Source: Caldicellulosiruptor changbaiensis (GTDB lineage: Bacteria > Bacillota > Thermoanaerobacteria > Caldicellulosiruptorales > Caldicellulosiruptoraceae). Taken from it: 64,000 nt of DNA. Position numbers and translations under genes: made by a program. The stretch lies in the NCBI RefSeq assembly GCF_003999255.1, contig NZ_CP034791.1, forward strand, positions 2,396,501-2,460,500. The letters run 5' to 3'. Below, in pieces: positions 9,351-18,712 of the stretch. Position 1 is the stretch's first letter. The number at the start of each line of letters is the position of its first letter. The notes under the pieces were generated by a model. That model worked only from the letters and a program-made list of their open reading frames with translations, was not told where the DNA came from and did no database searches.

Positions 9351-9400
9351 TTGGAAAAACGAAAAGGGGACTATTCACTTTGCCTTTTGAATAGTCCCCC
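9351..9400 (-). terminator. Terminator of the oligoendopeptidase gene
   Basis: Arms GGGGACTATTCA and GAATAGTCCCC (9366-9400) form a GC-capped stem. On the minus strand it is followed by TTTTCGTTTTTCC. It lies 36 bases past the gene's stop codon. Confidence 0.85.
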
Positions 9401-9435
9401 TTTAAAATTCTTTATATATGCCAATCTCTCTGCTT

Positions 9436-11316
9436 TTATATTTTTCCTTGCTTTTTCAATATCTTTTCCATCTCGTCAACAAGCTGTCCAAAGTAAGTTA
9501 GCAAATTGTCAACAGGCTTTGTTGATGTCATATCAACACCTGCTTTTTTAAGAACATTGATAGGATAATCTGAACTTCCTGCTTTTAAGAACTCTATATA
9601 CTTCGCAGTATCGCCCTTTTCGATATTCTTTACAACCTCGTTTGCAGCAGCCATAGAGGTTGCGTATTTATAAACATAAAAGTTCATGTAAAAGTGTGGT
9701 ATCCTTGCCCACCATAATGTTGCAAGCTTATCAACTTCAAAGTTATCACCGTAATACTTCTTCATCAAGTTACCCCAGATGTTGCACAAAGTTTCTGCAG
9801 AGAGTGCTTCCCCTTTTTCTACCCTTTCATGAATTTCTTTTTCGAATTCTGCATACATAACCTGAGTATAAACAGTACCTCTTATATTTTCTACTAAGGT
9901 ATTTAATAGATAAAGTCTTTCATCATCACTTTTTGCTTTCTTAAGTAAATAGTTAATCATAAGAAGCTCATTTGTTGTTGAAGCAACCTCGGCTGTGAAG
10001 ATTGGTACATTGGAATTTATATACTTTTGTGTCTTGTTTGTATAATACGAATTTATAGCATGCCCAAGTTCATGAGCAAGAGTCAAAACAGAGTCCATAG
10101 TATTGTTATAGTTCATAAGGATATAAGGATGTGTATCATATGCTCCCCATTGATATCCACCTGTATACTTGTTCTCGGTCTCAAACACGTCTATCCATCT
10201 ATTGTTAAAGGCAATGTTTAAAACATTTAAATAATCATTCCCAAGTGGTTTTAAACCCTCTAAAATTAAGTTCTTCGCCTGTTCATATTCAATGTTTACT
10301 TCATAATTTGCGACAAGTGGAACATACATATCATATATATGAACCTTGTCAAGGTTGAGTACCTTCTTTCTAAGCTCTACATACTTATGCAAATACTTAA
10401 TATTGTTATTAACTGCCTTGATAAGATTATCATAAACACTCCTTGGAATAAATTCCTGTGCTAAAGAAGCTTCTAAAGCTGAATTATATTTCCTTGCTTT
10501 TGCAAAAAATACATTTTTCTTTACCTCAGCAGTCAACGTTGCTGCCAATGTATTCTTAACTTTGTCAAATGAGGAGTATATACCTTCAAATGCCCTCTTT
10601 CTGAAATCTCTATCTTTGCTTTCAAGATACTTGCCATAACTTGCTTCTGTAAGTTGAATCTCATTGCCTTTATCATCTTTAATCTTTGGGAATGTAAGGT
10701 CTGCATATTTTAGTTGAGTAAATATACTGTAAGGTGAGCCTGCAAAATCCTGAGCTAAGGCTAATAACTGTTCCCCTTCTTGAGATAGCGTATGAGGCTT
10801 TTGTTTCAGAACCGCATCAAGATATATTTTGTAGTCTGTAAAACTTTTGTCCTGCATATATGACTTTAAAGTTTTTTCAGGCAAGCGTAAAAGCTCTGGC
10901 TGGATAAACGAAACCGCTGCCGAGACTTGCGCATACATCGTCTCAGATTTTGATCTCATCTCATTTGCCTTGTTATCAGCCTGATTTTCATCAGCCTTCA
11001 TATAAGCATAAACATAGACTTTGTCTGCAATTCGCATCATTTCATCTCTTAGTTTCAAACATTCAAGCAACTTATTTTTGTCTGAAAGCTTACCTTGGTA
11101 GTTCTTAAACTTAGGGATGTAGTAATTCAAAACTTTGTTTAGATCTGCATTCCACTTTTCTGGAGAGCTATAAATCTCTTCAAGATTCCATTTGTACTTG
11201 TCAGGGATTTCACTTCGTTTCTTTACCCCTGTTGAAGAAAAACCAATAACTGTTGTGGCAACAAAAGAAATGACAATAGCAAGGACTAAAAACTTTTTTA
11301 AATGTACTCTTTTCAT
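9436..11316 (-). CDS. pepF: Oligoendopeptidase F (M3B metallopeptidase) with signal peptide
   Basis: A zinc peptidase cleaving short peptides. The M3 zinc motif LAHELGHAIN is at about residue 408, and the downstream Glu ligand lies in the NSNVPIFTAEVAS segment that follows. Most PepF proteins are cytosolic. This one begins MKRVHLKK, then has a hydrophobic stretch to about residue 25 (FVATTVIGFSS), so it is probably exported or membrane-anchored. The only good ribosome binding site, AAGGGGGAAGG, is about 25 bases from the ATG, and a GCGGC-AACT-GCCGC hairpin fills the gap (see findings). Length (626) fits the family plus a leader. Confidence 0.92.
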   Translation of the reverse strand: MKRVHLKKFLVLAIVISFVATTVIGFSSTGVKKRSEIPDKYKWNLEEIYSSPEKWNADLNKVLNYYIPKFKNYQGKLSDKNKLLECLKLRDEMMRIADKVYVYAYMKADENQADNKANEMRSKSETMYAQVSAAVSFIQPELLRLPEKTLKSYMQDKSFTDYKIYLDAVLKQKPHTLSQEGEQLLALAQDFAGSPYSIFTQLKYADLTFPKIKDDKGNEIQLTEASYGKYLESKDRDFRKRAFEGIYSSFDKVKNTLAATLTAEVKKNVFFAKARKYNSALEASLAQEFIPRSVYDNLIKAVNNNIKYLHKYVELRKKVLNLDKVHIYDMYVPLVANYEVNIEYEQAKNLILEGLKPLGNDYLNVLNIAFNNRWIDVFETENKYTGGYQWGAYDTHPYILMNYNNTMDSVLTLAHELGHAINSYYTNKTQKYINSNVPIFTAEVASTTNELLMINYLLKKAKSDDERLYLLNTLVENIRGTVYTQVMYAEFEKEIHERVEKGEALSAETLCNIWGNLMKKYYGDNFEVDKLATLWWARIPHFYMNFYVYKYATSMAAANEVVKNIEKGDTAKYIEFLKAGSSDYPINVLKKAGVDMTSTKPVDNLLTYFGQLVDEMEKILKKQGKI

Positions 11317-11617
11317 CTTGCTTGCGGCAGTTGCCGCCTTCCCCCTTTCTTAAAAATTGTATTGATACGCTCTTTTGTATTTTTAAATTTTTATGATTAT
11401 ATAACATTAAAACTATTTTTGCAATATTGTTGTAACAAAACTTTAATTAGTATTCAGAGTTTTGCTTGCCCAATGAAAAAGACTACTATAATTCCTCTAT
11501 CTGTTGAATTTTGCAGTTGAAATAATTTGAAAATTAAAATTTATTGTAGTATATTTAAGTTCAAGACAACAATTGCAAACTCTAAGAACTTCAAAATCTC
11601 TATCGAGGTGATTTTTT

Positions 11618-12130
11618 ATGGCACACAAAACAATCAAAATAGAAGATCTCAATTTTAACCCTTTTACTTTAATTGGGCAAGAGTGGATGCTCATTACTGC
11701 AGGGAACATCAACTCATTTAACACAATGACTGCAAGCTGGGGAAGCCTCGGCTATATTTGGGAAATGCCTGTTGCCTTTTGTGTAATAAGACCCCAGAGG
11801 TTTACAAGAAAGTTTGTTGAAGAAAATGAATTCTTTACACTTTCGTTTTTCGGTAGGGAGTATAGGTCAGCTCTTGAAATCTGCGGCAAATACTCTGGCA
11901 AAGATGTTAATAAGGTTGAGATGGCAAAGCTCACCCCCAAAGAAGATGAAGAGTTCAAAACAGTGTTTTTCGATGAGGCTAACCTTGTTTTGATTTGCAA
12001 AAAGATTTATTTTCAAGATATAATCCCTGAAAATTTCCTTGACAAAAGCATTGACAATTTTTACACTGCAAAAGATTACCATAGAATGTTTATTGGGGAA
12101 ATTGTTAAAGTGCAACAGAAAGAAAGATAA
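11618..12130 (+). CDS. Flavin reductase-like FMN-binding protein
   Basis: A 170-residue protein of the flavin reductase-like split-barrel fold: WMLITAGN, NTMTASWGSLGYIWE and RPQRFTRKFVEEN are the usual FMN-contacting segments, and FTLSFFG follows. Members reduce free flavin or carry FMN for a partner oxygenase or other redox step; the partner is not visible here. The ATG follows GAGGTG. A decayed, C-terminally truncated copy of the same gene lies at 49.77-50.11 kb. Confidence 0.88.
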   Translation: MAHKTIKIEDLNFNPFTLIGQEWMLITAGNINSFNTMTASWGSLGYIWEMPVAFCVIRPQRFTRKFVEENEFFTLSFFGREYRSALEICGKYSGKDVNKVEMAKLTPKEDEEFKTVFFDEANLVLICKKIYFQDIIPENFLDKSIDNFYTAKDYHRMFIGEIVKVQQKER

Positions 12131-12227
12131 ATAACCCAACTGGAAAGTGCTGTGCTGCTGTTGTCAAAGAAGCATTTGAAAGGGCTACAAGGATTAAAGA
12201 AGAAAACAGGGACTGTCTGAACTGATG

Positions 12228-12359
12228 CTATCGGCAGTCCTTTATTTCTGTCTTGAAAAAAGTAATTGCCTTGCCGCTTATATACACTCTTTGGCCATCT
12301 ATTCTGAGTTTTAGCACCCCTCCTCTTTTTGAAGCCTGATAGGCCACAAATTGTGTCTT
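12228..12359 (-). pseudogene. C-terminal remnant of a PhzF-family isomerase gene
   Basis: On the minus strand an open frame without a start ends at TAG 12230-12228. It encodes about 43 residues including FVAYQASKRGG, RIDGQRVYISGKA and a short tail. This is the C-terminal pattern of PhzF/YHI9-family proteins (AYQAS-RGG, then G-RVxIxGxA). A stop interrupts the frame just upstream and no N-terminal part is present, so it is a relic. It covers part of the 350-base gap after the flavin reductase. Confidence 0.6.
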
Positions 12360-12484
12360 TTACAGTTTTTTCCTCCAGTATGGGGCAAATAGGCAGTAAT
12401 CAAAAAGGTTGTAATAAGATTTTTAAGTAGTATAATATTCCTTGTAATCGATTTACTCAAATTCTGAAAGGAAGGTTATTGCAA

Positions 12485-14200
12485 ATGGCATACAAAAACT
12501 TTAAACTGGCAATATACTGCCCTGCTGGATTTTTAAAAAATGTAGAATTAGAGACGCTTGAAAAAGATTTGGAGTTCTTCCAAAGATACTTAGACATCTC
12601 AAAGGTATACCTTGAGACACACAGAGGTGCAGATACCGTCCCAAGAGAGAAGATGCTCAGAATGAAAGAGTTTTTTGAGAGGCAAAATATTAAAACATCT
12701 GGCGGAATCACTGCAACTGTGGTGTTCGGAAATGAAGAGCTTGATTATTATAGAATCTTTAATACTTTCTGTTACACAAACCAAAAACACTTAGACAAGT
12801 TAAAAGAGATTGTTCAATACACAGCTTCTTTGTTTGATGAAATCATTTTAGATGACTTTTTCTTCACCGCCTGCACATGCCCATCTTGCATTAGTGCAAA
12901 AGGAAATCTTAGCTGGAGCGAATTTAGATTAAATTTAATGACAGAGGTTTCAAGAGAGTACGTGATAAAGCCTGCAAAAAGTGTTAATCCAAATGTAAAA
13001 TTAATAGTCAAATACCCAAATTGGATAGAATCCTATCAAGAGACAGGTTACAACCCTCAAACTCAGGTAGTACTATTTGACTATGTCTACACAGGTACAG
13101 AGACCCGCGACCCTGCTTATACACAGCAGCATCTTCCAAGGTATGCAAGCTATTCACTTTTGAGATGGTTTGAAAATCTAAAACCAGGCAAAAACCTCGG
13201 TGGATGGTTTGACTCTTTAGATTGTCTGTATAATATTGGCAGCTACCTTGAACAAGCAAATTTAACTGTATTTGCAAAAGCAAAAGAAATCACTCTGTTT
13301 GCCTTTCCGCACCTGAGAAACTCTATATTTGTCCCAGCACTTGGGCTGCAGCTGCGTCATCTTGATGAGATTTGTAAATACATTGAAAATCCTATAGGAA
13401 TTCCTGTTTACCATCCATTTAATTCATATGGTGAAGACCATGTTTATGACTACTTAGGAATGGTTGGAATACCTTTCGAACTTACACCATATTTTCCTGA
13501 AAACAGTAATATTGTTTTTATCACAGCTGACTGTACAAATGACAAGGATATTCTGCAAAAGTTAAAAGAACATCTTTTAGCCGGAAAAGATGTAATAATG
13601 ACATCTGGTTTTTTAAAGGCCATGCAAGGAAAAGGAATTGAAGATTTGACCTCTGTGAGAGTGACAGACAAAAAGGTTTTTACAAACTTATTTGCCATCA
13701 AAACAGAAGTGTGTTCATTTTCAAAGTATGTATATGGTAAAAAAGAAATACTAATTCCTGTCTTAGAGCACAGGACAAATGCGTCATGGCAGGAGATTGT
13801 TGCAATCTCAGGTGAAAACAACTTTCCTGTCCTGATGAAAGACTCTTATGGCAAAGGAACTATTTATACATTTACAATACCTGAAAACTACTCCGACATC
13901 TACAACTGGCCACTTGATGTCTTGACAGAAATTCGAAGGGTATTTATGAAAAATTTTGATTCCTACATTGAAGCCGGAGAAAAGATAGGCATTTTTGCAT
14001 ACAGCAATGGCACTTTCATAATAGAGTCCTTCTTGCCTTACAGAACTAAGGTAAACTTACACATTAAGAACAGAAATAAAAAACTTGTTGATCCTTTAAA
14101 AGCTTCTGATCTTAAAGTCTCTATGATATCAGAAAATGAAAATATCTATGAAATCAACTTAGAACCAACAAGTTTTAGAGTCTTGAAATTAGAAAACTAA
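12485..14200 (+). CDS. Unrecognised protein, possible TIM-barrel glycoside hydrolase
   Basis: I cannot place this 572-residue protein in a family with confidence. The N-terminal 300 residues look like a (beta/alpha)8 barrel: LAIYCPAGF, VYLETHRG, GGITATV, then EIILDDFFFTACTCPSC (an acidic pair plus a CxCxxC cluster), VKYPNW and VLFDYVYTGTE, each at the end of a predicted strand. Residues about 320-460 resemble a glutamine-amidotransferase-like domain (VFITADCTN, DVIMTSGFL), as in beta-galactosidase trimerisation domains, and a beta-rich tail follows. It is followed by a nitroreductase and a GH28 on the same strand. ATG 12485, after AAGGAAGG, is preferred over TTG 12479. Confidence 0.6.
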   Translation: MAYKNFKLAIYCPAGFLKNVELETLEKDLEFFQRYLDISKVYLETHRGADTVPREKMLRMKEFFERQNIKTSGGITATVVFGNEELDYYRIFNTFCYTNQKHLDKLKEIVQYTASLFDEIILDDFFFTACTCPSCISAKGNLSWSEFRLNLMTEVSREYVIKPAKSVNPNVKLIVKYPNWIESYQETGYNPQTQVVLFDYVYTGTETRDPAYTQQHLPRYASYSLLRWFENLKPGKNLGGWFDSLDCLYNIGSYLEQANLTVFAKAKEITLFAFPHLRNSIFVPALGLQLRHLDEICKYIENPIGIPVYHPFNSYGEDHVYDYLGMVGIPFELTPYFPENSNIVFITADCTNDKDILQKLKEHLLAGKDVIMTSGFLKAMQGKGIEDLTSVRVTDKKVFTNLFAIKTEVCSFSKYVYGKKEILIPVLEHRTNASWQEIVAISGENNFPVLMKDSYGKGTIYTFTIPENYSDIYNWPLDVLTEIRRVFMKNFDSYIEAGEKIGIFAYSNGTFIIESFLPYRTKVNLHIKNRNKKLVDPLKASDLKVSMISENENIYEINLEPTSFRVLKLEN

Positions 14201-14240
14201 ATTTTTTTTGAAACTCTTTTGAAAGGAGAGTGCTTACAAA

Positions 14241-14816
14241 ATGAGCAGTGTTTTTGAAAATGAAATAATAAAATCAATTAAAGAGCGTCGAAGTGTAAGA
14301 AGCTTTTTACCTACCCAAGTTGAAGAGGAAAAGATAAAACTTTTACTTGAAGCTGCAATCTTTGCTCCATCTGCTGTAAATGGTCAGCCATGGTTTTTTA
14401 CAGTGGTTCAAAATCTTGATATTTTAAACAAAATGAATCAAGAAATAAGAAATATTATACTTCAGTCTTCTGATGAAAACTTAAAGAAATTTGCATCAAA
14501 AGAAGATTTTAACGTTTTCCACAATGCCCCAATGGCTATAATTGTTTCAGGAAAAGAAAATAGTCAATCTGCCCAGGTTGACTGTGCAGCTGCAACCCAA
14601 AACATCTTTCTTGCTGCAAAATCTCTCGGTTTGGCAACATGCTGGATAGGATTTGTCGGGATACTTTTTTCAAGTCCAAAAGCACAAGATTATATAAAAC
14701 TTCTGAAAATCCCTGAGGGATACAAACCTTTATGGGCAATTGCTTTAGGATACACTGAAAATTATCCTCAAACAGTACCTGAAAGAAACTGGAATGTGGT
14801 TGAGTGGATAAAGTAA
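14241..14816 (+). CDS. Nitroreductase-family FMN oxidoreductase
   Basis: A 191-residue protein with the nitroreductase fold: IKERRSVRSF at the N-terminus (FMN phosphate contact), APSAVNGQPWFF, then ATQNIFLAAKSLGLATCWIG and a C-terminal ALGY segment. It would use NAD(P)H to reduce nitro or quinone-like compounds; the true substrate is unknown. The ATG follows GAAAGGAGAG, 40 bases after the preceding gene, so the two may be co-transcribed. Confidence 0.9.
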   Translation: MSSVFENEIIKSIKERRSVRSFLPTQVEEEKIKLLLEAAIFAPSAVNGQPWFFTVVQNLDILNKMNQEIRNIILQSSDENLKKFASKEDFNVFHNAPMAIIVSGKENSQSAQVDCAAATQNIFLAAKSLGLATCWIGFVGILFSSPKAQDYIKLLKIPEGYKPLWAIALGYTENYPQTVPERNWNVVEWIK

Positions 14817-15009
14817 GTTTTTTCCCTCAAACCCTACAGGGATTGCAAGGAGGGCTTTATGCCCATCTTTTTCGTTTATTACAATATGTTTAATCACTGT
14901 TATTTACAACCATCAAAATCTAACATTTTCTCAAAATTATTGAGAGGATTTTAGTGATTTTTTAGGTTATTTTAAATGTTATGAACCTAAAGTAATAGGA
15001 GGTAAACTC

Positions 15010-16341
15010 TTGAGAATAATTGTAACTGACTTTGGAGCAAAACCAGATGGTGTAAGTTTCAGTACAGAAGCAATACAAAAGGCTATTGACACCTGTTTTG
15101 AAAATGGTGGTGGAGTTGTAGTTATACCTGCTGGAATTTATTTGAGCCGCCCTATAAGGTTAAAATCTAATGTAACCCTATATTTAGAAGAAGGTGCTGT
15201 AATCAAAGCAACCAACAATATTGAAGATTACTACCAAATTGGTTATTACCACAACGAATGGGGAGAGGTTACTTCCTTTTTATATGCGATGAATGAAAAG
15301 AACATAGCAGTTGAGGGAAAAGGTACAATTGACCTTCCCGGAAGCAGTTTTATGGATTTTTCAAGAGCATTTAATCAGTTCGAAGAGCTATCTCAACTTG
15401 ACAAAGACCAGTTTGAAGAGACAGAATGTAAGCCCATTTACCGACCAAATCAACCCATATTCTTCTATAACTGTGAAAATATTAGCTTGAGCGGTATTTC
15501 AATTATTGACTCACCTTGCTGGACAGTTTGCATCCACTCATCAAAATACATCAAGGTGCACAACATAAGGATTATGAACAATCTCAGAGTTCCAAACAGC
15601 GACGGTATACATCTTTGCTCATGCGAAAATGTAATAATATCAGATAGCTTCTTTACTTGCGGTGATGACTGTGTTGCTATATCTGGCATTACAAACTGGA
15701 ACAAACCTTGTGAAAATATAATTGTGTCAAACTGTATTATGCAAACACGCTCAGCAGCTGTGAGAATGGGACATTTAGATAGCAAAGTAAAGAATGTGGT
15801 TGCTTCTAATCTTATCATCCTTAATTCAAACAGAGGAATTGCAATATTTGCAAACGGCAAAAACGGATATGTCAAATCAGTTACAATCTCAAATGTCATT
15901 ATGACAACAAAAATATTTGCTGGTACATGGTGGGGAAAGGGTGAACCAATTGTAATTGCCTCTCCTGAAGAAGGCAATTTTATTGAAGATATATCTATTT
16001 CCAATGTAAAAGCTTATTCGGAAAATGGGATCTTAATCTATGGCAAAGATAATAATATACGAAATATCTCACTTAAAAGTATTGACATATACCTTAGCTT
16101 TGGCAAAAACAGACCACTTTTTGGCAAAAGAATTGACATTCTCCCAAGCAAATGCCCACCTTTCCCTGATTACATGAATAAAATTCCATGGATTTTTGCA
16201 AAAGATGTTTTCAATCTTAAACTTCAAGATATAAACTATGGATACAATTTACAAAGCTTAAAAACTGATTTTGACATAGAGGGAATTTTTCAAAATGTAA
16301 ATAACTCTTTCTTTTCTGGTATTAGAAAAGTAGCTACTTAA
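15010..16341 (+). CDS. GH28-family polygalacturonase-like enzyme, intracellular
   Basis: A right-handed beta-helix protein of 443 residues. The N-terminal VTDFGAKPDGV and the repeated VxLxNxxI coils are typical of GH28. Catalytic Asp residues are in SDGIH and GDDCVA, and the usual GHG motif is present as MGHLDS. The RIK motif is not recognisable, so substrate preference may differ from classic polygalacturonases. There is no signal peptide, so it probably acts on imported pectin fragments. The start is TTG, eight bases after AGGAGG. The 190 bases upstream hold no gene. Confidence 0.88.
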   Translation: MRIIVTDFGAKPDGVSFSTEAIQKAIDTCFENGGGVVVIPAGIYLSRPIRLKSNVTLYLEEGAVIKATNNIEDYYQIGYYHNEWGEVTSFLYAMNEKNIAVEGKGTIDLPGSSFMDFSRAFNQFEELSQLDKDQFEETECKPIYRPNQPIFFYNCENISLSGISIIDSPCWTVCIHSSKYIKVHNIRIMNNLRVPNSDGIHLCSCENVIISDSFFTCGDDCVAISGITNWNKPCENIIVSNCIMQTRSAAVRMGHLDSKVKNVVASNLIILNSNRGIAIFANGKNGYVKSVTISNVIMTTKIFAGTWWGKGEPIVIASPEEGNFIEDISISNVKAYSENGILIYGKDNNIRNISLKSIDIYLSFGKNRPLFGKRIDILPSKCPPFPDYMNKIPWIFAKDVFNLKLQDINYGYNLQSLKTDFDIEGIFQNVNNSFFSGIRKVAT

Positions 16342-16376
16342 AGTCAAAAGTTTAAAAATCCCAGTTATAACAAAAT

Positions 16377-16438
16377 TTCAAGGCTGCCAGTCCACTACAG
16401 AATTTAGGAAGTGACCTTTTTCAAATGGCAGCCTTGAA
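16377..16438. terminator. Bidirectional terminator between GH28 and GH26
   Basis: Inverted repeat TTCAAGGCTGCCA/TGGCAGCCTTGAA (16377-16389 and 16426-16438) sits between the stops of two convergent genes, with T-rich sequence on both sides. Confidence 0.75.
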
Positions 16439-16450
16439 CTTTTATTTTTT

Positions 16451-17809
16451 TCATCTTCTAAATAAGTCGAATTTATCAAGTGTTATTACGTAAGGGTGGT
16501 TATAAACCTTTCTCAGATGTTCAAACGAATTTATCTTGCCATCAGTTGTAAATCCACCCCACCAAGGCATAAACCAAAGCCAATAAGTCTTTGTACTTTG
16601 CAGTTTATCTGGGTCAGGAATTGGTCCGTTTTCTGTTAAAGCTATGGGTTTTTTAGTTTCTGTCAGCTCATAGACATAATCATACCAAAATGAAAGAGGA
16701 CCATAGTTTTGGGCCGGGGCATAAAAGTCAACCCCTGCAACATCATAGTAGTCCATTTCTATTCTCCAATCAGGATGTGGTGCATTCCAAACCCATATGA
16801 GATTGTTTAATTTAAAGTGATTAGTATATACATCATACAAAAGATAGTAAAGCTTTTTGTAAGCATCAAACCCTTTTGCTCCCCACCAAAACCACCTGCC
16901 ATCAGCCTCATGTAATGGTCTGAAAATAACTGGAACATCTGTATCTGCCATGATTTTCAACCACTTGCCGATTTCATATATATCTTCCATCAGCAGCTTG
17001 TTTTCTTCAGTATTAGGGCAAAGAGCAACCTCAATATCAAAATCGGTGTTTTTTGTATAAAAAGTCTTATCGTTGCCTCCTATCGGAGAAAACCAATGCC
17101 AGCAAAATGTCACAATTCCTCCTAACTCCTTGTGCCATTTAATTGCTTCTTCAACAGAGCCTTTATTTAAAATTACTTCAAACATTGCATCGTAGGTCAT
17201 ATTATTAGTAATGGTGTGTCTTGTATAGCTTAGAAAATCAAAACCACGAAGAGCTGGTTTTTTGCCTGTTTGATATTCTAAATATGCAATTTCTGGTCCT
17301 GGTGCTGTGTTTGTGTGCTGGCCTGCAATAATTGCCTTGCTATAAATCTTTGAAAAATATTCCATCAATTTTTTGCATTTATCAGAGGCATTTTTGTTTG
17401 AAAGATCAAATGAAGGAGCACTGTAATTTTGCAACTTATCTTCTTCAAGTTCAATTGCATATATGTGAGCTACTCCCCAGCCACCATAAATTTTGATTTT
17501 TTTCTGACCTTTTTCCAAGAAGGCCCTCCCAATCTTCATTTTTGAAACTTCACCCGATTCAGAATGCAATCTAATATCGCCATGACACAATCCATCTATA
17601 TCTACGAGATAGACAGCTTTTGTGTACTTTTCTATTTTATAATTCAAATATAGATTGTAATAACCACTTTTTTCTATTTCTATGCAAAACTCAATTTCAA
17701 ATCTGTCTGATTCAGGCAAAGCACTATAAACATCTTCCCCGCTGATATGTTCTTTCACAATTTTTACTCCATTTAACATTGCTTCTTTTATATATTTGCT
17801 TATCTTCAT
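16451..17809 (-). CDS. GH26 glycoside hydrolase (beta-mannanase-like) with N-terminal carbohydrate-binding-like domain
   Basis: The C-terminal 320 residues match GH26: GQHTNTAPG, CWHWFSPIGG, VIFRPLHEADGRWFWWG (acid/base Glu) and ALTENGPIPD (nucleophile Glu). The first 125 residues are beta-rich (YNLYLNYKI, VYLVDIDG, IKIYGGWG) and resemble a CBM35-like domain. No signal peptide is present, so it likely hydrolyses imported manno-oligosaccharides. Start ATG at 17809. It converges on the GH28 gene and shares its terminator. Confidence 0.9.
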   Translation of the reverse strand: MKISKYIKEAMLNGVKIVKEHISGEDVYSALPESDRFEIEFCIEIEKSGYYNLYLNYKIEKYTKAVYLVDIDGLCHGDIRLHSESGEVSKMKIGRAFLEKGQKKIKIYGGWGVAHIYAIELEEDKLQNYSAPSFDLSNKNASDKCKKLMEYFSKIYSKAIIAGQHTNTAPGPEIAYLEYQTGKKPALRGFDFLSYTRHTITNNMTYDAMFEVILNKGSVEEAIKWHKELGGIVTFCWHWFSPIGGNDKTFYTKNTDFDIEVALCPNTEENKLLMEDIYEIGKWLKIMADTDVPVIFRPLHEADGRWFWWGAKGFDAYKKLYYLLYDVYTNHFKLNNLIWVWNAPHPDWRIEMDYYDVAGVDFYAPAQNYGPLSFWYDYVYELTETKKPIALTENGPIPDPDKLQSTKTYWLWFMPWWGGFTTDGKINSFEHLRKVYNHPYVITLDKFDLFRR

Positions 17810-17829
17810 AGCTACCCCATCATCCCTTC

Positions 17830-18558
17830 ACAAAGACTTTTTTTAACAGTTTTTATCGTGATTTAGTCAGCAGTATACCAAATACATCCTAAATTAGCAT
17901 GCAGAAATTTTAAAAAATATCTTAATATTCTTTAAAACACATCATAAATACTGTTTAATCTGTTGATTAAAAGCTTCTGATGGTTTGATAAATTCAATAA
18001 AAATTTTATAAATTTCAAGCACCAGATAAATCTTATTTTGCATGGGCAAATTTCCTGAGTGTTTGAAAATGAAAGGAAATTAAACTACATAGGTACTCAG
18101 AAATAAAATTTGAAGAAATATTTTGTAAATATTGGAAAATCATTTTATGCTTATAAAATACTTGCATTAAAGCAAAGAGAAAGGGGTCGAACAAAAGGAT
18201 AAATGGGATAATAAAAAGATTTATACCAAAGGGAAAGAAGATAAGTGAGATAAGCATGAAATGATAAGAAAGAGCACAAATTGATGTAATAGCCTGCCGA
18301 GGAGGATATTTAGGTACAAGAGTGCATTGGAAAGTTTACGGAAGAACTAAGAGCGATATTTGTTGGAGAAGATATATAAGAGATTATAGCAACGATTTAG
18401 GTAGTTAAAATAGTATACATATATAACAACAAATGCCAATCACCAGCTTTCCTGCAGGTAAGCTGGAATAATACGGATACTAATATCATACACAGTGTGG
18501 ACTTAAATAATCAATTTCCAGTTACTTTTAAAAAAGTATTGCATTCGATATTGCAATT
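17830..18558. other. Gene-poor region
   Basis: About 730 bases of AT-rich sequence without a convincing gene; short open frames lack ribosome binding sites and family features. It contains a palindrome (18443-18466) and ends at an IS110-end relic. It separates the carbohydrate genes from the RiPP locus. Confidence 0.5.
18443..18466. repeat. PstI-centred palindrome
   Basis: CCAGCTTTCCTGCAGGTAAG extended by CTGG is a near-perfect inverted repeat around CCTGCAGG. A similar core (GCTTCCCTGCAGGGAAGC) occurs at 33194-33211. No T-tract follows. Confidence 0.55.
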
Positions 18559-18612
18559 TAAAAAAAATTTTTTAAAAACCTCTTTGACATTATATCGTCT
18601 GTTTTTGCATTT
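18559..18612 (+). repeat. Relic of an IS110 (copy 1/2 type) right end
   Basis: AAAAAAATTTTTTAAAAACC followed by TCTTTGACATTATATCGTCTG matches, with a few changes, the outer right end of the IS110 copies (59112-59159). No transposase remains. Its tip points toward the RiPP locus. Confidence 0.6.
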
Positions 18613-18712
18613 TATTGTTTATCTTGGATATTTTTTGTTTGTATTTAGAATTGCTACCAAAAAAGAAGTCTATACTTTACACAAAATTATTTAAACTCTC
18701 TTTTTTTATTAC

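Noticed and set aside
12131-12222. Short frame reading NNPTGKCCAAVVKEAFERA after the flavin reductase
   Set aside because: It may be a C-terminal relic of some gene, but no family could be recognised and there is no start.
18033-18257. 74-codon open frame in the gene-poor region
   Set aside because: Low-complexity Phe/Leu/Ile content, no ribosome binding site, no family resemblance.
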